DNA from: Arthrobacter sp. SO3
GTDB taxonomy: Bacteria; Actinomycetota; Actinomycetes; Actinomycetales; Micrococcaceae
Reading direction: 5' to 3'
NCBI RefSeq assembly: GCF_020532825.1
Contig: NZ_MQTS01000231.1
Coordinates: 14,068-56,269, forward strand
DNA: 42,202 bases
Of the stretch, positions 1-8,148 are shown piece after piece. Every line of letters starts with the position of its first letter. Within the stretch, counting starts at the first letter, position 1. The translations under genes and the position numbers were made by a program. The notes below the pieces were generated by a model. The model ran no database searches, was not told the origin of the DNA, and saw only the letters and a program-made list of their open reading frames with translations.

Positions 1-1806
1 GCCGGGGGAGGAGGCGTCCTCGGCATAGGACGGAACCACGCCGCGCGAGGGGGTGGGTTCGAAGGGGATCCAGCCAAGTCCCTGGAAGTACAGCTCCGGC
101 CAGGCATGGGCGTCACGGGCATCGACCTCAAACTCCGGCAGGGCGCCCTGGCCTCCGATCGAGACCGTCGCTCCGGTGGGGCGGCCCGGGGCGTAGCCGA
201 CGGCAATGCGGCTGGGGATCCCTTCCAGCCGGGCCATCACGGCCATGGCCGAGGCGAAGTGGATGCAGTATCCGCTCTTCTGGGCCAGGAAGTCCGCCAG
301 CACCGACAGTCCGTTGCCGTCATAGCCCCCCTGCACCGGTGACTGCAGCGAGTAGCTGAAATTTGCGGAGCGCAGGTACCGCTGGATGGCCAGGGCCCGG
401 GCGTAGGGAGTGGCGCTGCCCGCGGTCACGGCCTCCGCGGTCGTGCGGACGATCTCCGGTACGTTGTCCGGCGGCCGGATGAACTGGTCCGGGACGCCCT
501 GCACCGGCCCGGTGGCCCGGGCCAGCAGGTCCGGGGTGAGCTGCGGGGCCACCGAGAGCACCACGTACTGCTGGTCATGGGAGTTGGTGTCGACCCCCTT
601 GATGCTCAGCGTGGCCGGGTCCCAGCTCCAGCGGCCGGTGAGACCGTTGACCGCCTCCGGGGCGTAGGGCACCGGGAGATAGGGGCTGGTGAACTGGCCG
701 GTGTTGACCGCGGTGACCACCCGGACTTCCGTGGCGGCGGACTCGACGCCCGATTCCATCCGGCCCGTGCCCAGCCGGCGGGTCTCGTTGCGGTCCTCCG
801 GGGCCCAGTTGTCGCCGTTGAAACTGTCCACGGTCACGGAGCGCAGGTACGGGGTGGTGGCGGCGTTGGTGGCGAAGGTGATCCGGCCGTCGCCGGTGGG
901 GCTGCGCAGGCTGTTGCCCAGGCTGATCATCGGGTTGAGCCCCGTGGCCGGGCCGAAGGGGTTCAGCCGCGAGCCCTGCGGGAAGACGCCCTGGTCAAAT
1001 CCCGGGATGGCCAGCTGGAGCAACAGGGTCACGGTCAGGGCCGCCGCCCCGGTCAGGGCGCCACGGCGGAACTGGCCAGGGTTGCGCGCGGTGTCCGCTC
1101 CGGTCCGTGAGTCGGGTGCGAACCAGTGGCTGCAGCCGAGGATCATGAGATAGCCCGCGGTGGCCGCCGCGAAACCCAGCACGCCGGCACTCTGCGGTTT
1201 GATCATGGCTGGAACTATGAGGATGGCGAGGATCCCGAGGCCGCTCGTCGCCGGCAGGGCCAGCGGATAGGCCAGGGCATCGATCAGGATCACCAGCAGC
1301 CCAAGGACGGCGCAGGCCAGCAGGACGATGCCGGCATTGGGGGCCACCGGGGCGCTTTCGGCCAGGACAGTCTCACTGGCACGGCGCAGGTACCGGCCCA
1401 GCTGCGCCATGGTCGCGCCGGAGGGAATAAAGCCCAGGATGCTCTGCGGGCGGAAGAAGGTGAAGGCCAGGATCAGGGCCAGAGCTGCCAGCGCCCCGGC
1501 AGTCACGAAAACGCTGCGCCACCGGAGCGCGCGGAGCGCTGCCAGGGTGAAGGCCACCGTGAGGACCGTGGAGAGGACGGGGGAGTACCACGCCCATCCC
1601 CGCAGCACTCCGTTGAGGCCCAGCGCTGCACCGGCGACGGCGAGTGCCACCGCCAGGGCCATCAGCCACGGCTGCGCCCCGGCCTTCGTCCGGCCCTTCC
1701 GGCCCGCCCGGAGGGAATCCGGGTCATGGCCGGCGGAGCCGGCACCCGCGGCCGGCCCGGACTGGCCGGAGCGGGCACCGGCGCTGCGCTGGGGTGTCAG
1801 AGTCAT
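1..1806 (-). CDS. TgpA-like membrane transglutaminase, C-terminus cut by window edge
   Basis: The minus-strand frame is open from ATG at 1806 to the window edge with no stop, so the C-terminus is missing. The first 40 residues are Gly/Ala/Arg-rich. Several hydrophobic helices follow (for example ALAVALAVAGAALGLNG, then a stretch ending in LILAFTFF), and then a long extracytoplasmic part. The transglutaminase core is visible near the left edge: the catalytic Cys in KSGYCIHFASAMAVMARL (codon at 265-267) and the His in DARDAHAWPELYFQGLGW. This is the DUF3488/transglutaminase (TgpA) architecture. The start overlaps the DUF58 stop by ATGA (1803-1806), so translation is coupled. The moxR-DUF58-transglutaminase order is a known actinobacterial set; its substrate is not established, and a cell-envelope protein is my inference. 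Confidence 0.85.
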   Translation of the reverse strand, partial: MTLTPQRSAGARSGQSGPAAGAGSAGHDPDSLRAGRKGRTKAGAQPWLMALAVALAVAGAALGLNGVLRGWAWYSPVLSTVLTVAFTLAALRALRWRSVFVTAGALAALALILAFTFFRPQSILGFIPSGATMAQLGRYLRRASETVLAESAPVAPNAGIVLLACAVLGLLVILIDALAYPLALPATSGLGILAILIVPAMIKPQSAGVLGFAAATAGYLMILGCSHWFAPDSRTGADTARNPGQFRRGALTGAAALTVTLLLQLAIPGFDQGVFPQGSRLNPFGPATGLNPMISLGNSLRSPTGDGRITFATNAATTPYLRSVTVDSFNGDNWAPEDRNETRRLGTGRMESGVESAATEVRVVTAVNTGQFTSPYLPVPYAPEAVNGLTGRWSWDPATLSIKGVDTNSHDQQYVVLSVAPQLTPDLLARATGPVQGVPDQFIRPPDNVPEIVRTTAEAVTAGSATPYARALAIQRYLRSANFSYSLQSPVQGGYDGNGLSVLADFLAQKSGYCIHFASAMAVMARLEGIPSRIAVGYAPGRPTGATVSIGGQGALPEFEVDARDAHAWPELYFQGLGWIPFEPTPSRGVVPSYAEDASSPG

Positions 1807-3224
1807 CGCCGCGTCCCCGTTCCGCGCCGCACGTCGGCTGGGGCTGCCAGCGGCGCGGTCCCGCCCTCATCGAAGGCCGCCCACGCGGCGCTCAGCGGTG
1901 TTGACAGGGAAACTGCCACGGCCCGCCAGCCGCCAAGCCGGAGGGCCTCGAGCGCATCGTCGGATTCCCGGGCCCGCTCCGTGATGACCAGGGCGAAGGC
2001 GTTGGCTGCAAAACCGGCCGCCGGGGCCAGCGACCGGGCCTCGGCCGGCGTGAGGCTGCCGAGGATCGCCAGCACGGGTCCCCGCAACCGGTGGGCGGAC
2101 AGCCTGTCCAGGAGCCGGTCATCGAAAGGCTGCGGGCCAGTCTCACCGCCCGCGGGGCGGCGGCCCGGGGGCCGCGGCAAAACCGGTTCCTTCGGGTCCC
2201 TGCGGCTGTGGTGGGACCCGGTGAGCTGGATCGCCGCCAGGCTCTCGGCGACGGACTGCAGCCCGGCCGCGCCGACGTACTCCTCGGCCTCCGGTTCAGG
2301 GGCCGACGGTGAATGCCGGAACGCGGGCTCGCCGGCGGCGTCGAGGAAACGCAGCGCGTAGTTGCGCTCGGCGAGGTGCGCGCCGATGGACATTGCGGCC
2401 GTCACGGCCCACTCGAAGGCCTCGCTGGTCAGGGGCTCGTGCCCGTCCGGGCCGGGGGTGCCGCGGGTGAAGGCGGAGAACCGCTGGTCCAGGATGATGG
2501 TCGCCTCCGGCGTGGTGACGGACTCCTCCTGGCGGACCATCAGCTCCCCGTGCCGGGCCGTCGCCGCCCAGTGCACGCGGCGCATCGGGTCGCCGTGCCG
2601 GTATTCCCGGGTCATGACGTCGTCGTCGCTCGGGTTGGCCCGGATGCGCGTGGCGGTGACGCCGTCGTGCCCCCGGGCACCGGCCAGCCCGGTGACGGGG
2701 AGCTCAAGCGCGGCGGGCGTTACGGTGAGGATGTCGCCGTCGTCGATGGCATGGCGGTGCAGGGACAACCCGAACGGGTCGCTGAACTCGGCGGTGACCG
2801 GACCGATCAGGAACTGGCCGCGCTTGCTGGAGCGCAAATGGTATTCGTACCGGCTGGTCCCGCCGGCGGACGAGCGCGCCGGGAACCGGAACACCGGGGA
2901 TTCGCCGAAGCGCGCGGGCAGGCGTTCCTCCATCAGCGCATGGCCGGAGCCGATTCCGGTCCGGGCGACGGCCAGCCGGACCGTCGTCGTCGCCGTCGTT
3001 TCGACGCTGCCGGGGCTGAACTCCCGGTAGACCCGGAAATTCGGCTTCAGGACGCGGGTTCCGGCCAGCGAGAGCAGCGGCAGGACAAGCAGCAGGATGG
3101 CCAGCGCCAACAGGTCCCGGCGTCCCATCACCTGGGCCGCCAGCAGGAAGACCGCTCCCGCGCCCAGCAGCCCCCAGCCGCGGCTGGTGAAGATCTGGGT
3201 CGGGAACCGGGCAATCAGCGCCAT
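1803..3224 (-). CDS. DUF58 domain membrane-anchored protein
   Basis: 473 residues from ATG at 3224 (MALIARFPTQIF), preceded by GAGGTGG as ribosome binding site. The frame stays open upstream, but that part overlaps moxR. Two hydrophobic helices lie in the first 65 residues (GLLGAGAVFLLAAQVM and LLALAILLLVLPLLSLAG). The DUF58 signature YRHGDPMRRVHWAATARHG is about mid-protein, followed by a von Willebrand A-like fold ending in a weakly conserved tail. It lies 13 bp downstream of moxR and overlaps the transglutaminase start by 4 bp. DUF58 proteins commonly partner MoxR ATPases; a scaffold or chaperone-client role at the membrane is inferred from that association only. Confidence 0.85.
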   Translation of the reverse strand: MALIARFPTQIFTSRGWGLLGAGAVFLLAAQVMGRRDLLALAILLLVLPLLSLAGTRVLKPNFRVYREFSPGSVETTATTTVRLAVARTGIGSGHALMEERLPARFGESPVFRFPARSSAGGTSRYEYHLRSSKRGQFLIGPVTAEFSDPFGLSLHRHAIDDGDILTVTPAALELPVTGLAGARGHDGVTATRIRANPSDDDVMTREYRHGDPMRRVHWAATARHGELMVRQEESVTTPEATIILDQRFSAFTRGTPGPDGHEPLTSEAFEWAVTAAMSIGAHLAERNYALRFLDAAGEPAFRHSPSAPEPEAEEYVGAAGLQSVAESLAAIQLTGSHHSRRDPKEPVLPRPPGRRPAGGETGPQPFDDRLLDRLSAHRLRGPVLAILGSLTPAEARSLAPAAGFAANAFALVITERARESDDALEALRLGGWRAVAVSLSTPLSAAWAAFDEGGTAPLAAPADVRRGTGTRR

Positions 3225-3237
3225 GGCCGAGCCACCT

Positions 3238-4419
3238 CTAGCGGCGGTTCGGCAGGGTGGCAGCCGGAGCGGCCGCCGCGCCGGCAGCCTGGCCACGGGC
3301 GCCACGGGCGCCACGGGCCTCACGGCCGTCACGGACGCCCGACGCGGACGCCGCCGCCATTTCCGGGCTGACCGGGATTTTCGCCAGGATGGCACGAACC
3401 ACGCTCTGGGCGGTCTCGCCCATGCTCGCGGCCTTGCGGTCCAGGATGATCCGGTGCGCCAGGACGGATTCGGCCACGCTGGCGACGTCATCCGGCAGCA
3501 CAAAGTCCCGGCCCTCCAGGGCCGCGGTGGCTTTGGCCGCACGCAGCAGCTGCAGCATGGACCGGGGACTGGCCCCGAGCCGCAGCATCCCGCTCTCCCG
3601 CGTCGCCCGCCCCAGGGACACGGTGTATTCCTTGATCGACTGGGACACGTACACCTGCCGCACGGTGGCGATCATGGCGGCGACCTCGCCGGCGGTGACG
3701 ACGGCGGTGACCCTGGTCAGCGGCGACGTCGACTGGTGTGTTTCCAGCATCTCCATCTCGGCGTCCTTGTCCGGGTAGCCCATGGAGATCCGGGCCATAA
3801 AACGGTCCCGCTGCGCCTCCGGGAGCGGGTACGTCCCCTCCATTTCGATCGGGTTCTGCGTGGCCACCACCATGAAGGGCTCGTCGAGCTTGTAGGACTT
3901 GCCGTCCACGGTGACCTGGTGTTCCTCCATGCATTCCAGCAGGGCTGACTGCGTCTTGGCCGAGGCGCGGTTGATTTCGTCCCCGATGACGATGTTGGCG
4001 AACACCGCCCCGGGCCGGAACTCAAAAGACCTCGACGCCTGGTTGTAGATGGACACGCCGGTGACATCCGAGGGGAGCAAATCAGGGGTGAACTGGATGC
4101 GGCTCACCGAACAGTCGATGGTCCGGGCCAGGGTCTTCGCCAGCAGGGTCTTGCCGACACCCGGGACGTCCTCAAGCAGGAGATGGCCCTGCGCCAAAAG
4201 CACCGTCAGGGCCAGCTTGGCCGCTTCCGCTTTGCCGTCAATCACGGTGTTAATGGCTTCCAGGATGCGCTCGCTGGCGGAGCGGAACTCCTCCGCATCC
4301 ATGGCCGCGGGCGGCTGGGCAGGGCGCCGCGCAGCCGGGAGCCCGGACGCGGCGGAGTCCTCCCGGCGGCCCTCGCCTTCCGGGAGAGCTTCGTCTAGGG
4401 AGATGCGGTGGTAGTCCAT
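3238..4419 (-). CDS. moxR: MoxR-family AAA+ ATPase
   Basis: 393 residues. Walker A is LEDVPGVGKTLLAKTLA, the Walker B/sensor region is FANIVIGDEINRASAKTQS, and the motif ATQNPIEMEGTYPLPEAQ is diagnostic of MoxR ATPases. A roughly 40-residue polar N-terminal extension precedes the AAA_3 core. The C-terminus is a low-complexity Ala/Gly/Arg tail made by a short imperfect GGGCGCCAC repeat in the DNA (about 3296-3330). MoxR proteins act as chaperones for metal insertion or complex assembly; the DUF58 and transglutaminase genes immediately downstream are the likely partners. The ATG at 4419 has GAGAGG upstream. This is the first gene of the operon. Confidence 0.92.
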   Translation of the reverse strand: MDYHRISLDEALPEGEGRREDSAASGLPAARRPAQPPAAMDAEEFRSASERILEAINTVIDGKAEAAKLALTVLLAQGHLLLEDVPGVGKTLLAKTLARTIDCSVSRIQFTPDLLPSDVTGVSIYNQASRSFEFRPGAVFANIVIGDEINRASAKTQSALLECMEEHQVTVDGKSYKLDEPFMVVATQNPIEMEGTYPLPEAQRDRFMARISMGYPDKDAEMEMLETHQSTSPLTRVTAVVTAGEVAAMIATVRQVYVSQSIKEYTVSLGRATRESGMLRLGASPRSMLQLLRAAKATAALEGRDFVLPDDVASVAESVLAHRIILDRKAASMGETAQSVVRAILAKIPVSPEMAAASASGVRDGREARGARGARGQAAGAAAAPAATLPNRR

Positions 4420-4474
4420 CGGTAGCCTCTCAGCCCTGGTGGGTTCCCGACCTTCCGTTGTCCTGCAGCCGGTG

Positions 4475-4480
4475 TTTATA
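4475..4480 (-). promoter_or_regulatory. candidate -10 box for the moxR operon
   Basis: The minus strand reads GATATAAAC here, the only A/T-rich stretch in the 207-bp gap between moxR and tatD. It sits about 55 bp before the moxR start. I see no good -35 at 17-18 bp, so this rests on the TATAAA hexamer alone. Confidence 0.3.
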
Positions 4481-4590
4481 TCAGAGTACTAACACAACTG
4501 CCGGGCCTGACAGAGAGTTCCCGCGGAAATCTGGGCCGCGGCGCGGGCCCGGAGATAGCGCGTCTGGGTTAACTCCCGGTACGGGCCGGG

Positions 4591-4626
4591 TTCATCCCGG
4601 CGGGGGACCGCCGTTAAGGTGGACAG
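4591..4626 (+). promoter_or_regulatory. promoter of tatD, leaderless arrangement
   Basis: TAAGGT (4615-4620) fits the actinobacterial TAnnnT -10. Exactly six bases (GGACAG) separate it from the ATG at 4627, so transcription would start at or next to the A of the start codon. A weak -35 (TTCATC, 4591-4596) lies 18 bp upstream. There is no Shine-Dalgarno at a workable distance, which agrees with leaderless translation. Confidence 0.5.
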
Positions 4627-5514
4627 ATGATCAATCCCCGCACCCCCGTACCGTTCCGTGCGCCCGGCAGCGATGGCACCGGCCGGCAGGGATACCCGCC
4701 GGCCCCGGAACCTCTTCCCGTGCCGGTTATGGACAACCACACCCATCTCGATTTCCCGAGCGCCGACCTGAAAGTCAGCATCGCTGACGCCCTTGACGCT
4801 GCCGCCGCCGTCGGCGTCCAGGGTGCCGTGCAGGTCGGTTGCGATCTCGAATCGTCCAGGTTCACCGTGCAGGCGGTGGAGCTGGATCCGCGGCTGCTGG
4901 GCGCCGTCGCCCTGCACCCCAATGACGCGCCGGAATACGCCGCCCGCGGTGAACTGGAGGATGCCCTGGCCGAAATCGAGGCCCTCGCCGCGCACCCGCG
5001 GATCCGGGCCATCGGCGAGACCGGCCTGGATTTCTTCCGCACCGAGGGTGAGGGGCTGGCCCATCAGCGCTATTCCTTCCGGCGCCACATTGATATCGCC
5101 AAACGCCTCGGGCTGACACTGCAGATCCATGACCGCGACGCCCACGACGACGTCGTCCAGGTGCTGCGTGAGGAAGGCGCCCCCGAGCGGGTGGTCTTCC
5201 ACTGCTTCTCCGGCGGGGATGAGCTGGCCCGGATCTGCAACCGGGAGGGCTGGTACATGTCCTTCGCCGGGACCCTGACCTTCAAAAACGCCGCCAACCT
5301 CCGGGCCGCCCTGGCCATCGCGGAGCCGGACCGGATCCTCGTCGAGACTGATGCCCCGTTCCTCACCCCGCACCCGCACCGGGGCCGTCCCAATGCGAGC
5401 TATATGGTGCCCTACACGGTCCGGGCGATGGCCGAATTGACTGGATGGGAGCTCTCGGAACTGTGTTCCCGGATTGCCGGAAATACCGTGCGGGCATACG
5501 GATCCTGGGACTGA
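4627..5514 (+). CDS. tatD: TatD-family metal-dependent hydrolase (DNase)
   Basis: 295 residues. Metal ligands of the TatD TIM barrel are visible: HTH at 38-40 (MDNHTHLD), the Glu of GETGLDFF, the His of LQIHDRDA, the His of VVFHCFSGGDE and the Asp of VETDAPFLTPHPHRG. Members are 3'-5' exonucleases acting on DNA and possibly RNA; the exact substrate cannot be read from sequence. The first 34 residues before MDNHTHLD are extra compared with E. coli TatD. ATG at 4729 could be an alternative start, but the promoter spacing favours 4627. It is the first gene of the conserved tatD-rpf-rsmA-ispE run; metG, the usual upstream neighbour, is replaced by the divergent moxR operon. Confidence 0.93.
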   Translation: MINPRTPVPFRAPGSDGTGRQGYPPAPEPLPVPVMDNHTHLDFPSADLKVSIADALDAAAAVGVQGAVQVGCDLESSRFTVQAVELDPRLLGAVALHPNDAPEYAARGELEDALAEIEALAAHPRIRAIGETGLDFFRTEGEGLAHQRYSFRRHIDIAKRLGLTLQIHDRDAHDDVVQVLREEGAPERVVFHCFSGGDELARICNREGWYMSFAGTLTFKNAANLRAALAIAEPDRILVETDAPFLTPHPHRGRPNASYMVPYTVRAMAELTGWELSELCSRIAGNTVRAYGSWD

Positions 5515-5819
5515 TGTGACGAAAACTGGGCCCGCTGGATAGATACCGCGTATGCACAATTTGTTGGCTGCTTTATAACGCTCCGGTTACAGTGGACAAC
5601 TATTAGCCGGGGTCGGGGAAGGCCTTCGGATAATTTCACTCCTGCAGGGCGCGCATCGTGGCCAACGAACCATGGGCGCGCTCTCGTTTGTGAGTGTGGC
5701 AGTGCACACAGCTGCCGCGGACATCATGCACCCTGGGGGTGCCGCCCCAGGGCTGTCGGCGGCGGGTGAATCTGTGCGCTTTTCCCCGTGCCCGGATGGT
5801 CCAAGAGATACGGGCAATC
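5515..5819 (+). promoter_or_regulatory. long structured 5' leader of the rpf gene
   Basis: A 305-bp gap. TACAGT (5588-5593) is a possible -10, with TTGGCT 19 bp upstream as a weak -35. About 230 bp of apparent leader follows, with GCGCGC arms (5651-5656/5678-5683), a GGCAG/CTGCC stem around 5699-5718, and a perfect 8-bp stem with a 6-nt loop (CCCTGGGG/CCCCAGGG, 5731-5752). GGGTGAATC at 5763-5771 recalls one conserved stretch of the c-di-AMP (ydaO) riboswitch, a class known upstream of actinobacterial cell-wall hydrolase genes. I cannot find the rest of that consensus, so the class is open. Confidence 0.4.
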
Positions 5820-6974
5820 GTGGTCAAGTTCTTTACATCGGATGGCAAGGTCAGCGTCGTCAAAGTCGGCACGCAGTTCGTCGTGCTCGTGGCACTCGTG
5901 CTGGGGCTCGTCGCCTTCGTCGGCAATAACAAGACAGTCACCCTCAACGTGGACGGCAAAGTGAGTTCGGTCCAGACCTTCGGCGGTACCGTCGGCCAGG
6001 TCGTCAAGGGCGCCAACCTTGAACTCCAGTCCTCGGACAGGGTCACGCCCGCTGCGGACTCCCATGTACAGGACGGCTCCGTCATCAACGTCAACCTCGC
6101 CAAGGCCGTCAAGGTCAGCCTGGACGGCGCGGAGAAGACCATCAACACCACCTCGCCCACCGTCGAAGGCCTCGTGACGGAACTCGGCGTCGCCAGTTCC
6201 TCCGAGCTGTCCGTCCCCAAGGACGCGCAGCTCGCGGTCTCCGGTTCCTTCGTTTCGATCTCCACGCCGAAGAGCGTGAGCATCGTCGCTGACGGCAAGG
6301 CCGACAAAACCACGACGACGGCCGCCAGCGTCTCCCAGCTTCTCGCCGACGCCGGTATCTCGCTGGGCGCCAGCGACCGCCTCTCGCAGCCCGGCAACGC
6401 GCCGGTCGTCAACGACATGGTGATCAAGGTCTCGCGGGTGGATGCCAGCCAGACGGCCGAGGCGACCGAAGCCGTTGCCTTCGATACCCTCACCACCGAG
6501 GACGCCGGGATGGCCAAGGGTGAGAAGAAGGTGACCCAGCCAGGCGTGGCCGGCACCCTCAACAAGAGCTTCAAGCTGGTCCTCGTCGACGGCCGCGAAG
6601 CCTCCCGCACGCTGGTGTCCCAGTCCGTGAGCACGCAGCCGGTCACCGAAAAGGTCACCGTCGGCACCAAGCCCAAGCCCGTTGCCGAGGCCGCCGGCAC
6701 CAATACCGGGGCCGCAGCCCCGTCGATGATGAACGAAGCCATGTGGAACAAGATCGCGCAGTGCGAGTCCACCGGCAACTGGTCCGTCAACAGCGGCAAC
6801 GGCTACTACGGCGGACTGCAGTTCGACATCCGGACCTGGCTCGGAGCCGGCGGCGGCGCGTACGCCCCGAACGCCAGCCTGGCCACCAAGGCCCAGCAGA
6901 TCGACATCGCCAACCGCATCTACGCGCAGCGCGGCCTGCAGCCCTGGGGCTGCGGCTGGGCAGCCACAAGCTAG
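5820..6974 (+). CDS. rpfB: resuscitation-promoting factor, RpfB-like, with DUF348 and G5 domains
   Basis: 384 residues from GTG at 5820 (VVKFFTSDGK). ATG at 5796 in the same frame is the main alternative; neither has a strong ribosome binding site. An N-terminal signal anchor (TQFVVLVALVLGLVAFVG) leads into three DUF348 repeats (starting KTVTLNVDGK, KAVKVSLDGA and KSVSIVADGK), a G5 domain (roughly VAFDTLTTEDAGMAKGEKK to VTEKVTVGTK), a short Ala/Pro/Lys linker and a C-terminal Rpf domain. That domain carries the catalytic Glu in AQCESTGNWSVNSGNGYYGG and the partner Cys in QPWGCGW. Rpf proteins are secreted lytic transglycosylase-like enzymes that cut peptidoglycan and promote regrowth of dormant cells. 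The place between tatD and rsmA is the canonical rpfB position. Confidence 0.93.
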   Translation: MVKFFTSDGKVSVVKVGTQFVVLVALVLGLVAFVGNNKTVTLNVDGKVSSVQTFGGTVGQVVKGANLELQSSDRVTPAADSHVQDGSVINVNLAKAVKVSLDGAEKTINTTSPTVEGLVTELGVASSSELSVPKDAQLAVSGSFVSISTPKSVSIVADGKADKTTTTAASVSQLLADAGISLGASDRLSQPGNAPVVNDMVIKVSRVDASQTAEATEAVAFDTLTTEDAGMAKGEKKVTQPGVAGTLNKSFKLVLVDGREASRTLVSQSVSTQPVTEKVTVGTKPKPVAEAAGTNTGAAAPSMMNEAMWNKIAQCESTGNWSVNSGNGYYGGLQFDIRTWLGAGGGAYAPNASLATKAQQIDIANRIYAQRGLQPWGCGWAATS

Positions 6975-7090
6975 GGCGGGCCACGCCGGAGCCAGGGCTC
7001 CGGCCAAGGGTCGACTGCAGGCTCCGGCCAGCGGACAAATGAATACAGGGTATCCGCAGCGGCTGACCACAGCGGCGGACCCCCGGCACA

Positions 7091-7118
7091 GGCCGGGTCC
7101 GGTTTCTCGGACCCGGCC
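7091..7118 (+). terminator. intrinsic terminator after rpfB
   Basis: Perfect 11-bp G/C stem GGCCGGGTCCG/CGGACCCGGCC with a 6-nt loop (GTTTCT), between the rpfB stop (6974) and rsmA. There is only a short T run after it, as usual in high-GC actinobacteria. Confidence 0.65.
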
Positions 7119-7146
7119 TTCGCCATGCCCGGGCCAGCCGGCGGGA

Positions 7147-7158
7147 TAGGATACCTAG
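7147..7158 (+). promoter_or_regulatory. -10 box of rsmA, leaderless arrangement
   Basis: TAGGAT (7147-7152) followed by six bases (ACCTAG) and then the GTG start at 7159. The predicted transcription start coincides with the first base of the start codon. No recognisable -35 and no Shine-Dalgarno. The terminator just upstream means rsmA needs its own promoter. Confidence 0.45.
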
Positions 7159-8100
7159 GTGACTGAACCGACCCCCTCCGCGCCTGGCAGTACGCCGGTT
7201 CCTGCCCCCGGCACTGCGCCCGCGCCCCTGATGGGCGCCTCGGACATCCGCAGGCTGGCCGAGGAAATCGGCATCCGTCCCACCAAGTCCCTAGGGCAGA
7301 ACTTCGTCATCGACGGCAACACCATCCGCAGGATCGTCGCCGCTGCGGGCATCCACGCGGACGAGACGGTCCTGGAAGTGGGCCCCGGGCTGGGATCCCT
7401 CACCCTGGGGCTGCTGGACGCCGCCCGCTCGGTCGTCGCCGTCGAGATCGACCCGGTCCTGGCGGGCAAGCTTCCGGCCACCGTCGCCGAGTGGCGGCCG
7501 GACGCCGTCGGGGATTTCCACCTCGTCCTCGCCGACGCGATGCGGGTCACCGACCTCCCGGTGGAGCCGACCGCGCTCGTGGCGAATCTTCCGTACAACG
7601 TTGCCGTCCCGGTGGTCCTGCACCTGCTGCAACACTTCCCGAGTCTGCGCCACGGCCTGGTCATGGTCCAGGACGAGGTGGCCGACAGGCTTGCCGCCGG
7701 GCCGGGGTCCAAGACCTACGGCGTGCCGTCGGTCAAAGCGGCCTGGTACAGCAGCATGCGCAAAGCCGGGGTGATCGGCATGAATGTCTTCTGGCCCGCG
7801 CCCAAGATCCACTCCGGCTTGGTGGCGTTCACCCGGCGGGAACCGCCCGTCACCACGGCCACCCGGGAACAGGTATTCGCCGTGATCGATGCCGCCTTCG
7901 CCCAGCGCCGCAAGACACTGCGCGCGGCGCTGGCCGGCTGGGCCGGCAGCGCAGCGGAGGCCGAACGCTGCCTGCGTGCCGCCGGCGTCGACCCCACCGC
8001 CCGCGGTGAAGTGATCGACATTTCGGCGTTTTCCAGGATCGCGGAAGCACGCGAGCGGCCGCTCCCGTCCCCGGCGGCGGCCCCGGACGGTCAAGCCTGA
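7159..8100 (+). CDS. rsmA: 16S rRNA (adenine1518-N6/adenine1519-N6)-dimethyltransferase
   Basis: 313 residues, GTG start. It dimethylates two adjacent adenines in the 3'-terminal hairpin of 16S rRNA using S-adenosylmethionine, late in 30S assembly. Seen: KSLGQNFV near residue 43, the SAM-binding motif [12 protein letters not shown], the acidic motif [10 protein letters not shown], the catalytic motif [13 protein letters not shown], and the C-terminal helical part with [12 protein letters not shown]. The Pro/Ala-rich first 25 residues and last 15 residues are extensions beyond the core. The neighbouring rpfB and ispE are the usual actinobacterial context. Also called ksgA. Confidence 0.95.
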   Translation: MTEPTPSAPGSTPVPAPGTAPAPLMGASDIRRLAEEIGIRPTKSLGQNFVIDGNTIRRIVAAAGIHADETVLEVGPGLGSLTLGLLDAARSVVAVEIDPVLAGKLPATVAEWRPDAVGDFHLVLADAMRVTDLPVEPTALVANLPYNVAVPVVLHLLQHFPSLRHGLVMVQDEVADRLAAGPGSKTYGVPSVKAAWYSSMRKAGVIGMNVFWPAPKIHSGLVAFTRREPPVTTATREQVFAVIDAAFAQRRKTLRAALAGWAGSAAEAERCLRAAGVDPTARGEVIDISAFSRIAEARERPLPSPAAAPDGQA

Positions 8101-8112
8101 CCGGGGCTGTGC

Positions 8113-8148
8113 TTGGACCCTGACCATGGCATGCCATAGCGTGGAGCC
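8113..8148 (+). promoter_or_regulatory. promoter of ispE, leaderless arrangement
   Basis: TTGGAC (-35, 8113-8118), 18 bp, TAGCGT (-10, 8137-8142), then six bases (GGAGCC) to the ATG at 8149. Both boxes are good, and the spacing predicts a transcript that starts at the ATG. GGAG is present but only two bases from the ATG, too close to act as a normal ribosome binding site. Confidence 0.6.

Noticed and set aside
5694..5819. Upstream ATG at 5694 as rpfB start
   Set aside because: It would add 42 residues rich in Cys and Arg ahead of the signal anchor and would place the hairpin leader inside the coding region; family members begin close to VVKFF or MVQ.
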